Shown here piece after piece: positions 16,564-24,916 of a DNA stretch of 35,625 nt. The DNA is from an uncultured Pseudomonadota bacterium. Its GTDB lineage: Bacteria > Pseudomonadota > Alphaproteobacteria > RF32 > CAG-239. The notes under the pieces were generated by a model. The model had not been told where the DNA came from. It worked only from the letters and a program-made list of their open reading frames with translations, and ran no database searches. The stretch lies in assembly GCA_949295085.1 (NCBI GenBank), contig CASFJS010000014.1, forward strand, positions 1 to 35,625. Direction: 5' to 3'. Numbering within the stretch: the first letter of the stretch is position 1; each line of letters begins with the position of its first letter. The position numbers and the translations under genes were made by a program.

Positions 16564-17823
16564 TTGCTTGGCTGGCTGAGATCAATGAAAATTTATGCCG
16601 ACCGGCGGATGGCGGTGGTGCTGGCGTTGGGATTTGTATCGGGGTTGCCGTTTTTGCTGGTGTCGTCGACATTGTCGCTGTGGCTTAAAGATGCCGGAAT
16701 TTCGCTGGCGGCAATCGGCTTGTTTTCGGTTATCAAAGCACCTTATAGTTTTAAGTGGCTGTTGTCGCCATTGATAGATCAATACCGGTTGCCTTTGTTT
16801 GCACGCCTGGGCAGACGACGCGGTTGGGCGGTGTTTTTGCAGATATTGTTGATTGCGGCGTTGATTTTGATGTCGGTGACGAATCCGCAAATGTCGCCGG
16901 GGTTGTTTGCGGCATGGGTGTTTTTGGCCGCGTTGTTTTCGGCCTCGCAGGACATTGTGCTGGATGCTTATCGTATTGAACGCTTTAAGCCGAAAGAACA
17001 AGCGGCCGGTGTGGCGGTGTTTGTGCTCGGTTACCGGCTGGGAGCGATTTTTTCCGGCGCCGGCGCGTTGTTTTTGGCGGCGGTATTAAGCTGGAGCCAT
17101 GTCTATCAGATTATGGCAGCCGGCGTGGTGGTCGGCCTGGTAACAATTTTGCTGGCCAAAGAGCCGGAAGGCAATACGGCTTCGCATCCGCGCACGATGC
17201 GGGCGACGATTGTCAATGCCGTGGTTAAGCCGTTTGCCGATTTTATGAAACGCAGCCACTGGGCATTGATTTTGTTGTTTATCTTTTTATATCGTATGAG
17301 CGATGCTTATGTGGCGCCGATGGCTTATCCGTTTTTTGATGATATCGGCTTTACCAAGGTGCAGATTGCCTCAATTATTAAAATCTATGGTCTGATTGCG
17401 ACGATTGTCGGCACCTTTGTCGGCGGTATTGTGGTCAGCCGGCTGGGGTTGGTTAAGTCGCTGGTGATTTGCGGTTTTTTACAGGGATTGTCCAATCTGG
17501 TGTATGTCGGGCAGGTGTATGCCGGTAATAATGCGCCGGTTTTGATGATTAACATTTTTATCGAAAATATCTCGGGCGGTATGGGAACGGCGGCTTTTGT
17601 CGCTTATTTGTCGTCATTGTGCAACAAAAAATATACCGCGACGCAGTATGCGCTGTTGTCATCATTTATGGGGGCGGCACGCGATTTGTTTGCGGCAACG
17701 TCCGGTATGGTGGCGGCAGCGGTTTCGTGGCAGGGCTTCTTTATCTTAACAACATTGATGGCAGTGCCGGGAATGTTGATCTTATGGTACCTTATTCGGG
17801 TTAAGGCGATTAAAAACAATTAA
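16564..17823 (+). CDS. ampG: AmpG-type muropeptide MFS transporter
   Basis: AmpG permeases import anhydro-muropeptides from the periplasm for cell-wall recycling. The protein of about 419 residues has twelve predicted membrane helices and the family's opening pattern (RRMAVVLALGFVSGLPFLLVSSTLSLWL), then the SFKWLLSPLID segment and SASQDIVLDAYRIE, all typical of AmpG. The start is taken as TTG 16564 because AAGGAG (16551-16556) lies 7 bases before it; ATG 16585 is the alternative. Its TAA interlocks with the stop of the convergent dehydrogenase (TTAA, 17820-17823). The Mur ligase 5 kb away could use recycled products, which is inference. Confidence 0.85.
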   Translation: MLGWLRSMKIYADRRMAVVLALGFVSGLPFLLVSSTLSLWLKDAGISLAAIGLFSVIKAPYSFKWLLSPLIDQYRLPLFARLGRRRGWAVFLQILLIAALILMSVTNPQMSPGLFAAWVFLAALFSASQDIVLDAYRIERFKPKEQAAGVAVFVLGYRLGAIFSGAGALFLAAVLSWSHVYQIMAAGVVVGLVTILLAKEPEGNTASHPRTMRATIVNAVVKPFADFMKRSHWALILLFIFLYRMSDAYVAPMAYPFFDDIGFTKVQIASIIKIYGLIATIVGTFVGGIVVSRLGLVKSLVICGFLQGLSNLVYVGQVYAGNNAPVLMINIFIENISGGMGTAAFVAYLSSLCNKKYTATQYALLSSFMGAARDLFAATSGMVAAAVSWQGFFILTTLMAVPGMLILWYLIRVKAIKNN

Positions 17824-18581
17824 ACCTTATAAGGCAGGCGGCCATAGATAAAGTCACTGAGACAGTTGGGCAGAATCGATCCCAGCCAGACGGCAAAACG
17901 CATCGGCCACGGAAAAGCAATCAACCCGACATTTTTTTCAACTCTTTCGGCAATCAATCTGGCGGCGGCGTCCGCCTCCATGAAAAATGGCATCGGGCAG
18001 GTGTTTTTGTCGGTAATGCGCGAGCGGACGAATCCGGGGCAGACGGTTGATACATTGATACCGATTTTTTTGAGTCGCGGACGCAGGGCTTCGCCCCAGG
18101 CTTTGACACAGGCTTTGGCAGCCGAGTAAGATGGGCAGGCCGGCAGACCATGATAACCGGCTATGGAAGCCGTGATGACCAAATGCTTAATTTGCCCGGA
18201 CGGGGCTTTTTTGAAGATTTCGATGGTTGGCAAAACGGTGTTGACAACGCCAAAGACGTTGATGTTAAACGTGTTGCGGACATTATCCGGGGCTTCGTTC
18301 AGCGAGGCAACGCCGGCATTGGCAAAGACTAGATTTAAGGGCATTTGGGCGTTGCAAGAATTTATCCATTCGGCAGTGGCTACAGTATCGGTGACATCTA
18401 AAATCTTAGTTGCGACTTCGCAACCGGATTGGCGGCATTTTTGCGCCACCTGTTCAAGGCGTTCGGTATTGCGGCCGCAGATTGACAGACGTTTGGCACC
18501 GTTTGCGGCGTAATATAAGGCCAGAGCTTCGCCGATACCCGATGAGGCACCGGTAATTAAAACATGAGAAAATTTTGACAT
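17820..18581 (-). CDS. Short-chain dehydrogenase/reductase (SDR)
   Basis: This 253-residue classical SDR, NAD(P)-dependent, has unknown substrate. The cofactor loop TGASSGIG (10-17) is intact, as are NAG (FANAGVASLNE), the serine-bearing strand (VITASIAG) and the YSAAK catalytic pair at about residues 152-156, followed by CPGFVRS. The C-terminal tail (RFAVWLGSILPNCLSDFIYGRLPYKV) is hydrophobic and resembles membrane-associated SDRs that act on lipids. ATG 18581 has a GGAGAGAAACG leader. It is convergent with ampG and divergent from yicC. Confidence 0.88.
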   Translation of the reverse strand: MSKFSHVLITGASSGIGEALALYYAANGAKRLSICGRNTERLEQVAQKCRQSGCEVATKILDVTDTVATAEWINSCNAQMPLNLVFANAGVASLNEAPDNVRNTFNINVFGVVNTVLPTIEIFKKAPSGQIKHLVITASIAGYHGLPACPSYSAAKACVKAWGEALRPRLKKIGINVSTVCPGFVRSRITDKNTCPMPFFMEADAAARLIAERVEKNVGLIAFPWPMRFAVWLGSILPNCLSDFIYGRLPYKV

Positions 18582-18673
18582 CGTTTCTCTCCAAAATTTG
18601 TATTAAATTCTTGCTTTTGTAATGCCCCTTCATTAAACTGTTGTCATTAGAACACGGAAAGGAGCCGCTAAAA

Positions 18674-19576
18674 GTGAGTATAGCAAGCATGACCGGTTTT
18701 GCAAGGGTTAACGGTAATATGCAACTTGCCGGTGAAAATATTAGCTGGGTTTGGGAAATTAAAAGTGTCAACGGCAAAAGTCTTGATGTTAAAATGCGGC
18801 TGCCGGCCGGTTATGATGATATGGCTTTGCCGCTAAAAACAATGGCCGGAAAATATCTGGTCAGAGGGTCTGTTAACGCCAGTTTGGAAATTGTCAGGGA
18901 TCATGACAGCCGAAAAATCAAAATTGATGAAGATTTGTTGCGGCGTCTGACCGAGCGGGCTATCCTTTTGGATGAGGAATACGAGGGTAAGTTGGCGCAA
19001 TCTTCGGCGGCAGAACTTTTGGCGTTGCATGGCGTGGTTGAGTGGGAGGAAAGCGCGGCAGACAACGAAGAAACACAGCTCTTGCACCGACGTTTGGGTG
19101 AGGATTTTGTTGCCGCTTGTGTCAAATTGCAGGAGGATCGCCGCGCCGAGGGGGTTAAGATAAAAGCGGCGTTGTTAATACTCCTGGATGAAATTGAGAA
19201 CACCGCCTTGAAAATTGAAAAGATTGCCGAGATTTTGCCGCAGAAAATTAAGGATAAATTGGCCGCCTTACTGCAACAATATGCCGGTGATGTGACGGTT
19301 AGCGAAGACAGAGTGGCACAGGAAGTGGTGCTGTTGGTTACCAAAGCCGATATCCGCGAAGAAATTGACCGCTTGAAAGCGCATATTAAGGCGGCACGGC
19401 AATTACTGTCTGCCGATGAGGCTGTCGGCCGGCGGTTGGATTTTTTATGTCAGGAGCTTAATCGCGAAGCTAATACAACTTGTTCAAAAGCGGCGGATAT
19501 CGCGATTACGGATTTTGGATTGGAACTAAAGGCTTTGATTGAACAATTCAGAGAACAGGTGCAAAATATTGAATAA
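18674..19576 (+). CDS. yicC: YicC family endoribonuclease
   Basis: YicC-family proteins (E. coli YicC, RnaY-like) are single-strand or hairpin endoribonucleases that help degrade small RNAs. The product has about 300 residues with the family's opening SMTGFARV and the C-terminal domain ending RRLDFLCQELNREANTTCSKAADI, the best conserved stretch of the family. The start is GTG 18674, nine bases after AAAGGAG (18658-18664); ATG 18689 is possible. It is followed after 15 bases by gmk, the usual arrangement in proteobacteria and firmicutes. Confidence 0.9.
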   Translation: MSIASMTGFARVNGNMQLAGENISWVWEIKSVNGKSLDVKMRLPAGYDDMALPLKTMAGKYLVRGSVNASLEIVRDHDSRKIKIDEDLLRRLTERAILLDEEYEGKLAQSSAAELLALHGVVEWEESAADNEETQLLHRRLGEDFVAACVKLQEDRRAEGVKIKAALLILLDEIENTALKIEKIAEILPQKIKDKLAALLQQYAGDVTVSEDRVAQEVVLLVTKADIREEIDRLKAHIKAARQLLSADEAVGRRLDFLCQELNREANTTCSKAADIAITDFGLELKALIEQFREQVQNIE

Positions 19577-19591
19577 AGGAGCAAAAAGAGA

Positions 19592-20263
19592 ATGGACGAG
19601 ATTATTGACCGGTTGCGCAAGGTGAGAAAAGGCGCGATGTTTATTATCGAAGCACCGTCAGGAACCGGCAAAGGTACGGTGATTAAAGAGCTTTTGAAAA
19701 ATGATCAAAATATCAAATTTTCGGTTTCGGTGACAACAAGACAGCCGCGTCCGGGAGAGGTTGAGGGGGTTGATTATTATTTTGTGAGCGATGAACAATA
19801 TGATGAATTTTTAAAGCAGGATGCTTTTTATGAATATGTTGACTCGCAATATGGTTCACGCTACGGAACGTTGCGTTCGGAGGTCGACAGTTTTATTAAT
19901 GTCGGTCAGGATGTGTTGTTTGATATGGATTGGGCCGGTGCCCGGCAGATGCGCCAAAAAGCTCCGGATGACGTGGTGACAATTTATCTTTTGCCGCCGT
20001 CAATCAGGGAATTGCGCCGGCGCCTGGAGGGCAGAGGTACCGACAGTCGGGAAGTTATAGAAAAACGCATGGGCATTATTATGGAAAAAATCAGCCATTG
20101 GGATGAGTTTGATTATGTTATCGTTAATGTCAGTTTGGCCGAAACGGTTACCAAAATTCAAAAGATTATTTCCGGCGAGCGGATGCGGCGTGTGCGGCAG
20201 GTCGGGCTTAAGGGGTTTGTTAAGGAGCTGGTTAAAGAAGCTGAGGAAAAACAGCCTTTCTGA
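19592..20263 (+). CDS. gmk: Guanylate kinase
   Basis: The enzyme phosphorylates GMP to GDP with ATP in purine metabolism. The 223-residue length is normal. The P-loop is APSGTGKGT (24-32), where most guanylate kinases have GPSGAGKST, so the final serine is Gly here. The GMP-binding signature SVTTRQPRPGEVEGVDYYFV follows, then YGTLRSEV and the lid arginines (RRRLEGRGTDS). The start ATG 19592 follows a GGAGCAAAAAGAGA leader. It forms a transcription unit with yicC and ends directly against the convergent Sel1-type gene (stop codons adjacent). Confidence 0.93.
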   Translation: MDEIIDRLRKVRKGAMFIIEAPSGTGKGTVIKELLKNDQNIKFSVSVTTRQPRPGEVEGVDYYFVSDEQYDEFLKQDAFYEYVDSQYGSRYGTLRSEVDSFINVGQDVLFDMDWAGARQMRQKAPDDVVTIYLLPPSIRELRRRLEGRGTDSREVIEKRMGIIMEKISHWDEFDYVIVNVSLAETVTKIQKIISGERMRRVRQVGLKGFVKELVKEAEEKQPF

Positions 20264-20830
20264 CTAGGGGGTATTCTTTACCTTGCGGCGCTGTTCTTCA
20301 TTCATGGATTTGTAGACGGACAGAGCGTTTTGTTCGGCATTGGCAACATTTAAGGAGGCCGCTTTTTTATAAAGATTGAAAGCGGCAACAAAGTCCGGTG
20401 CCACACCGACCCCTTTGGTGTACATCCAGGCCAGAATTTCGGTGGCTTTGGGGTCGTTTTCTTGTGCACGTGTCGTGATATCATTGAGCTCAAGAGGGGT
20501 TACCTGATTGGCTTTAACGGCGGCAATTGTTTTTAACCATTGTCGCTGGCGCGCCTGCATTAAAATCGACCGACGCTGAAAATCGTTGGATAATTTAATG
20601 GTTTCGGCCGTTTTGTCATCGGGCTTGGTTTCCGGAACCGAGGCGAGGTCTTCTTCGCTTAAAAACAAATGATCGGGTGTTTGGCGGTTTTTGACAAACA
20701 AAGGTAAATAGCCGCGATTGTCCGAACGGATGATGTCGCGGTACAGTTCGTCAAGGCTTGAAGCCGAGGCCCTTTCGGCGTAAAAAAGAGCCGCAAATCC
20801 GGCAAATATGAAAAATACAAAAAACCTCAT
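20264..20830 (-). CDS. Secreted Sel1-like repeat protein
   Basis: This 188-residue protein has an N-terminal signal peptide (MRFFVFFIFAGFAALFYAERASA). The C-terminal half carries one clear Sel1/TPR-like unit (DPKATEILAWMYTKGVGVAPDFVAAFNLYKKAA, about residues 129-161), matching the A..LG.mY..G.GV..D...A..wy..AA pattern. Sel1 domains mediate protein contacts in the envelope. The middle region is helical with no known motif. The leader GGACTTTAACA before the ATG is almost identical to that of the Mur ligase gene. It is divergent from the cysteine synthase-type gene. Confidence 0.65.
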   Translation of the reverse strand: MRFFVFFIFAGFAALFYAERASASSLDELYRDIIRSDNRGYLPLFVKNRQTPDHLFLSEEDLASVPETKPDDKTAETIKLSNDFQRRSILMQARQRQWLKTIAAVKANQVTPLELNDITTRAQENDPKATEILAWMYTKGVGVAPDFVAAFNLYKKAASLNVANAEQNALSVYKSMNEEQRRKVKNTP

Positions 20831-20857
20831 TGTTAAAGTCCGTTGGTGAATTTAACG

Positions 20858-20886
20858 TTGCAATTGTAGCAGATTTTTGGTATAGG
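20858..20886 (+). promoter_or_regulatory. Candidate promoter for the cysteine synthase-type gene
   Basis: TTGCAA (20858-20863) and TATAGG (20881-20886) are separated by exactly 17 bases, about 49 bases before the ATG at 20935. The presence of this promoter argues against the longer reading that begins at 20830. Confidence 0.5.
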
Positions 20887-20934
20887 GGTCTATATGTTTT
20901 TGTGTTTTATGAACAAAATAAGGGTTTCAAAATC

Positions 20935-21855
20935 ATGCGGAAAACTTATGATTCAATTGTTAAAATGATTGGTGAAACACCCATGTTTGAGTTTGCCGGA
21001 TTAAAACAAAAGTTAATGTTGAAAGCACATATTTTCGGCAAATGCGAATTTTATAATCCGTTGTTTTCAATTAAAGACAGGGCCGCGTTGAGGATGGTGG
21101 AACAAGTTTTGGATAAGTATCCGGCAGATGAGGAAACAATTTTTGTTGAAGCGACCAGCGGAAATCTGGGTGTGGCAATGGCAGCAATTTGTGCGGCCAA
21201 AGGCGTTAAGGCATTATTGGTTATGCCGGAGAATACGTCTGTCGAGAAGGTCAAGATGGTCAGGCATTTCGGTGCCGATGTCATTTTGACGCCGGCCGAA
21301 GACGGTATGAAAGGCGCCATTGCCAAAGCGGAAATGCTTAAGGAAAAATCAGATAAAGTTATGATGCTGCGCCAGTTTGAAAATCAGGCCAACAAAGAAG
21401 CGCATTTGTTTGGTACCAGCACCGAGATAATGAATGATATGGGCGGAACCGTTGATGCGGTGGTGGCTGCGGTCGGAACTTCCGGAACGCTGAGCGGTAT
21501 TGCTCAGGCTTTGAAGACATCTAATCCGGATTTGTATGTGGCAGCGGTTGAACCCAAAATGAGCGCCGTTTTAAATGGCGGAATTGCCGGCAAACATCAT
21601 ATTCCGGGAATAGGTGCCGGATTTGTGCCGCCGTTGTATCAAAAGGAGCTGGTTGACGAGGTTTTTGATATTGAGGATGATGATGCCAGGGATATGGCTA
21701 AGGCAATAGCCCAAACGGAAGGTTTGCCAATCGGTATTTCGGCCGGAGCAGCCATGGCAGCGGCTGTTGAACTGGCTATGCGGGATAATTTTAAGGATAA
21801 AAATATTGTGGTTATTTTGCCCGATGCCATCATTAATTATGTTTCCGAGTTGTGA
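20935..21855 (+). CDS. cysK: Cysteine synthase family PLP enzyme
   Basis: The enzyme probably makes L-cysteine from O-acetylserine and sulfide using pyridoxal phosphate. The 306-residue product has the cofactor lysine in NPLFSIKDRAA (K47), the substrate loop TSGNLGVAMA (TSGNTG in most homologues, so a Thr to Leu change), the phosphate loop GTSGTLSG (GTGGT usually) and PIGISAGAA near the end. The variations are compatible with CysK/CysM or a related beta-replacing enzyme, so the exact substrate is not certain. ATG 20935 is preferred to earlier starts, which overlap the divergent Sel1 gene and its promoter. Confidence 0.82.
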   Translation: MRKTYDSIVKMIGETPMFEFAGLKQKLMLKAHIFGKCEFYNPLFSIKDRAALRMVEQVLDKYPADEETIFVEATSGNLGVAMAAICAAKGVKALLVMPENTSVEKVKMVRHFGADVILTPAEDGMKGAIAKAEMLKEKSDKVMMLRQFENQANKEAHLFGTSTEIMNDMGGTVDAVVAAVGTSGTLSGIAQALKTSNPDLYVAAVEPKMSAVLNGGIAGKHHIPGIGAGFVPPLYQKELVDEVFDIEDDDARDMAKAIAQTEGLPIGISAGAAMAAAVELAMRDNFKDKNIVVILPDAIINYVSEL

Positions 21856-21999
21856 GATTTATCGGCAAAATAAAAATTATCGGGACAGAAAGCAGGGGAT
21901 AAGACTGGGGATAAAAACCGGAAAGGCTTGTTTTCGTTTTTGACTGTTTTAGGATGTTGGTTAACAAAGAGTTAATCATATCCGGACAGGAGTTAAAAC

Positions 22000-22410
22000 G
22001 TGAGCATAACCGATGATTTGGTAAGTTTGCAGACTGACGGAATCGTTATTTCGGCGGGGCCGGTTCTGGTTGATGCCGAAGAGGCCGAAAATCGTTATAT
22101 GTGGGGCTATTATCTGTGTATTGAAAACAACAGCGCCAAGCGAATCCGGTTGATCGGGAAAGATTGGAATATTACCGATGATAAGGGTAATCGTTATAAT
22201 GATTCATCTGCCGGATTTAAGGGAGAACTGCCGGAGCTTGAGCCGGGAGAGTATTTCGAATATACCTCTTACGCGCCCCTTAAGGCTAAAAATGCCGTCT
22301 TTTACGGCAGCTGTAAGGTCGAATCCGACGGGATATCAGGAGCCAGAAACATCCGTGTACCGACGTTTAGTTTATCTGCCGGGCAAACGCACGGCCGGGT
22401 GTTGAATTAA
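22000..22410 (+). CDS. apaG: ApaG domain protein
   Basis: This 136-residue all-beta protein matches ApaG (DUF525): YMWGYYLCIENNSAKRIRLIGKDWNITDDKG, then ELEPGEYFEYTSYAPLKAKNAVFYGSCKV and a final strand ending in VPTFSLS. ApaG's cellular role is poorly defined; its fibronectin-III-like fold may bind nucleotides or proteins. Where family members have SRHW this one has GKDW. The start is GTG 22000 with AGGAG seven bases upstream. A possible promoter (TTGACT at 21940) lies upstream. The TAA interlocks with the stop of the convergent lipoprotein gene (TTAA 22407-22410). Confidence 0.85.
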   Translation: MSITDDLVSLQTDGIVISAGPVLVDAEEAENRYMWGYYLCIENNSAKRIRLIGKDWNITDDKGNRYNDSSAGFKGELPELEPGEYFEYTSYAPLKAKNAVFYGSCKVESDGISGARNIRVPTFSLSAGQTHGRVLN

Positions 22411-23027
22411 TAGTAAACGGGCGTGAGTTCCTGATTGATGACAAAAGCATTTAAGTGTTGGTAGATGTTGGCTGTCATCCGATCGTTGAAGTCGTCAAAC
22501 AGTTTTTGTACCATACTGTTCCAGTAAACTTCTTTGGAAGCGATGTCGGTGTTGGCCGGAATGGTCAGGCTGCGCCAGGCTTCGACTTCGGTGGAGGCTT
22601 GTGCCAGACTGGACGGATCGGTGATTTTGACGGCCACAACCAGCCGGGCCGAGTATTTAACTTTATCCTGCTCAAAAATTTGGGCGCCTTCTTCCAATTC
22701 TTCCGTGACGGAAGCATCGCGGATAATAACTTCGGCAATTTTCGGGGAGGCAAAATCCGCCGCTTTGAGGCGATCTTCGGCCCAAAGACGAGCCGTTTTT
22801 TCAATCGACACCGGAAATAAATGTTCAACATGAGGTCTGGTAAAGCTCGGGGTAAATTCCGAAACAATATTGATCTTGTTAACTTTAAGTTCAATCGGTG
22901 TGTTTTCCGTAAAGCGGGGCTCACTGTAGCGCGGCAGATCATCCTCAGGCGTTCCGTAAAGAGTCCCGCAAGCGCTTAAAGCCAGTGTTATGCCGATAAC
23001 GGATAAAAGTTTTTTTGCAATTGTCAT
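22407..23027 (-). CDS. Conserved lipoprotein of unknown function
   Basis: This 206-residue protein has a lipoprotein signal peptide (LALSAC, lipidated Cys at residue 20). The mature part contains VNKINIVSEF, a PHVEHLFPVS segment, then KTARLWAEDRLKAA, EVIIRDASVTEEL and KYSARLVVAVKI, a pattern I recognise as a recurrent alphaproteobacterial lipoprotein of unknown role. The C-terminal helix (MVQKLFDDFNDRMTANIYQHL) is amphipathic. ATG 23027 is preferred to a TTG five codons earlier. It is probably anchored in the outer membrane facing the periplasm, because no Asp follows the Cys. Confidence 0.7.
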   Translation of the reverse strand: MTIAKKLLSVIGITLALSACGTLYGTPEDDLPRYSEPRFTENTPIELKVNKINIVSEFTPSFTRPHVEHLFPVSIEKTARLWAEDRLKAADFASPKIAEVIIRDASVTEELEEGAQIFEQDKVKYSARLVVAVKITDPSSLAQASTEVEAWRSLTIPANTDIASKEVYWNSMVQKLFDDFNDRMTANIYQHLNAFVINQELTPVYY

Positions 23028-23120
23028 GGTTGTTATGCCCAAATATTGAAAACACCCGCCGTCAGATATATCTTCCGGCTATTGGAAGTATAAGGATAAA
23101 TTAATTAAAATCTGGTTAAC

Positions 23121-24038
23121 CTATTGTTTTATCAGTTCACCGGGGGCAAAGCTGTATTGTGTTGAGCAAAAATGACAAGTTGCCGTAATCTTGCCGTTTT
23201 CGACCATATCGGCAATGTCTTGTTTGGAAAAAGTGCTTAAGGTGTTGAGCAGTTTGTCCCGGCTGCAACGGCAACCAAAGGAATATTCTTTTGTTTGTGT
23301 AATGTTTAAATGATTACCATGGAACAGGCGGTGTAAGATATCTGCCGATGACAGGTTTGCGTCAAAAACTTCGTCTTCTGCTAAACTTTCCATAAAAATA
23401 TTGGCCTCATTCCAGGAATCAGCGGCTGTTTCGGCATCAACGGCAGCGCCGCCTTTAAGAGGCATTTTTTGTAACATGATGCCTGCTGCCGCCCAAGAAG
23501 AACTCTCGCCTTGAGGCGGAAGTAAGAACAGTTTTAAGTTCGTATCGATTTGTTCGGATTGTTTGAAATAACGCAAAGCACATTCGGTTAAATTTTTACC
23601 TTGCAGATCGACAATGCCCTGATAAAGCTCATGGGAAGATCCCTGGTCAACCGTAAAAGCCAAATGTCCGGACCCCATCAGATGCGGAGCCGGTTCTATT
23701 TGGCCTGAGGTTTTGCGGAGTGTTTGGCCGGCCTCAAGACGTTGTTCGTCAAATCGGGCACAGGCGCGTATCTGTCCGGCAGACGTTACATCGACAACGA
23801 CCATGGATACGGGGCCGTTGCTTTGGGTTTGCAGGGTGAATAAGCCGTCATATTTTAATGTGCTGGACAGCAGAGCCGCCAGAACGGTACTTTCGGCAAC
23901 GGTAGCGGATACAGGCCGGGGATAGGTATGCTTGGCCAAAATGGTGTTGATGACTTCACTCAGGCGAATGAGGCGCCCCTGAAAGGCTCCGTTGTCAATA
24001 AAAAAAGATACACAGTTGTCAAAATTTTTGTTAGGCAT
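23121..24038 (-). CDS. hslO: Redox-regulated chaperone Hsp33
   Basis: Hsp33 is a holdase activated when its zinc-bound cysteines are oxidised. The 305-residue protein has the N-terminal domain (SFFIDNGAFQGRLIRL) with the family's signature region and the C-terminal zinc centre as CRC and CHFC, spaced by 28 residues, matching CxC-X27-32-CxxC. The start ATG 24038 has AGGAA eight bases before it; longer readings run into the upstream spacer. It is divergent from recX, leaving a 71-base shared promoter region. Confidence 0.92.
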   Translation of the reverse strand: MPNKNFDNCVSFFIDNGAFQGRLIRLSEVINTILAKHTYPRPVSATVAESTVLAALLSSTLKYDGLFTLQTQSNGPVSMVVVDVTSAGQIRACARFDEQRLEAGQTLRKTSGQIEPAPHLMGSGHLAFTVDQGSSHELYQGIVDLQGKNLTECALRYFKQSEQIDTNLKLFLLPPQGESSSWAAAGIMLQKMPLKGGAAVDAETAADSWNEANIFMESLAEDEVFDANLSSADILHRLFHGNHLNITQTKEYSFGCRCSRDKLLNTLSTFSKQDIADMVENGKITATCHFCSTQYSFAPGELIKQ

Positions 24039-24109
24039 TCGTAGAAATTCCTGATATGTTATTTGCGAAAAGTTATTTATCGTATAATCCAAAATAAAGG
24101 GTTTTTCAA

Positions 24110-24685
24110 GTGTTGTCGAAAAATAAAAGAAAGAGATTTGTGCGGGGTGAGTATCATAAACAAAAGCCGGAAGAAATAACACCGCAGAGACTTAAGAATA
24201 TTGCTCTTAATTATTTAAAACGGTTTGAGGCGACGGAAGCGACCCTGCGGACAATGTTGCAACGGAGGGTTTCTTTGTATGCTTTTTATGACAAGGAGTT
24301 TGATAAGAAAAAGGCTTTGGAGTGGGTTGAACAAATTGTTGCAGAATTTGTGCAGCGGCAATATGTTGATGATGCGCGGTTTGCGGAAATTAAAATTCGT
24401 CACGGTATAGAAAGCGGAAAATCACCGCGTTATATTCTGAATCGGCTCAGAGAAAAAGGTGTTGATGACGATATGGCCGAGCAAATTCTGGCAAAACAGG
24501 ATTATGATCCGTTTGCGGCGGCTTTGCAGTTGACAAAGAAACGGAAAATCGGACCCTACAGCCAAGATGCCGAGATTAGGAAAAACCGCAGGGATAAAGA
24601 TTTGGCGGTTTTGGTTCGCGCCGGATTTGATTATGATTTGGCTTTGAAAGTTTTAGATTTTGTTCCGGAGGAAGAAAATCCGTAG
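24110..24685 (+). CDS. recX: Regulatory protein RecX
   Basis: RecX binds RecA filaments and limits their growth. The 191-residue protein shows the three tandem three-helix units of RecX: LKNIALNYLKRFEATEATLRTML, then a central unit with QRQYVDDARFAEIKIRHGIESGKSPRYI, then the RNRLREKGV-like step and LAVLVRAGFDYDLALKVLDF. The initiator is a GTG at 24110 after AAAGGG. It is not adjacent to recA here. The N-terminus is unusually basic (KNKRKRFVRGEYHKQK). Confidence 0.85.
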   Translation: MLSKNKRKRFVRGEYHKQKPEEITPQRLKNIALNYLKRFEATEATLRTMLQRRVSLYAFYDKEFDKKKALEWVEQIVAEFVQRQYVDDARFAEIKIRHGIESGKSPRYILNRLREKGVDDDMAEQILAKQDYDPFAAALQLTKKRKIGPYSQDAEIRKNRRDKDLAVLVRAGFDYDLALKVLDFVPEEENP

Positions 24686-24803
24686 AGGCCGGTTTGCGCA
24701 AAGATGAAAAAAGGGCTATCAGTTTATTTTGTGGCAAATTATTTTTTTAGCGAACATGTCGGAAAATTCTGACTAATCCCTATTTTGAGCTGCTGATGAT
24801 TGT

Positions 24804-24809
24804 TATAAT
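24804..24809 (+). promoter_or_regulatory. Possible -10 box before the methyltransferase
   Basis: TATAAT is a perfect -10 hexamer, but no good -35 hexamer sits 16-18 bases upstream (ATTTTG is the nearest). The 230-base spacer between recX and the methyltransferase start otherwise shows no clear structure. Confidence 0.3.
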
Positions 24810-24916
24810 CAAAGAGGTGTTGCATAAGTTTTTTGCGATTTTGTCTTCCGTTTGTTTTTGATGCCTTTATGATGTGTGAATTTGAAGATTGTTTTCAATT
24901 GTGGCGGAGGCGGAGC

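Noticed and set aside
20830..20934. Longer start for the cysteine synthase-type gene
   Set aside because: It overlaps the divergent Sel1 gene start and a good promoter, and the family N-terminus begins at ATG 20935.
21895..21914. Direct repeat GGGGATAA as a possible origin or regulator site
   Set aside because: There are only two short copies, no DnaA-box consensus and no AT-rich unwinding pattern, so it is likely chance or minor.
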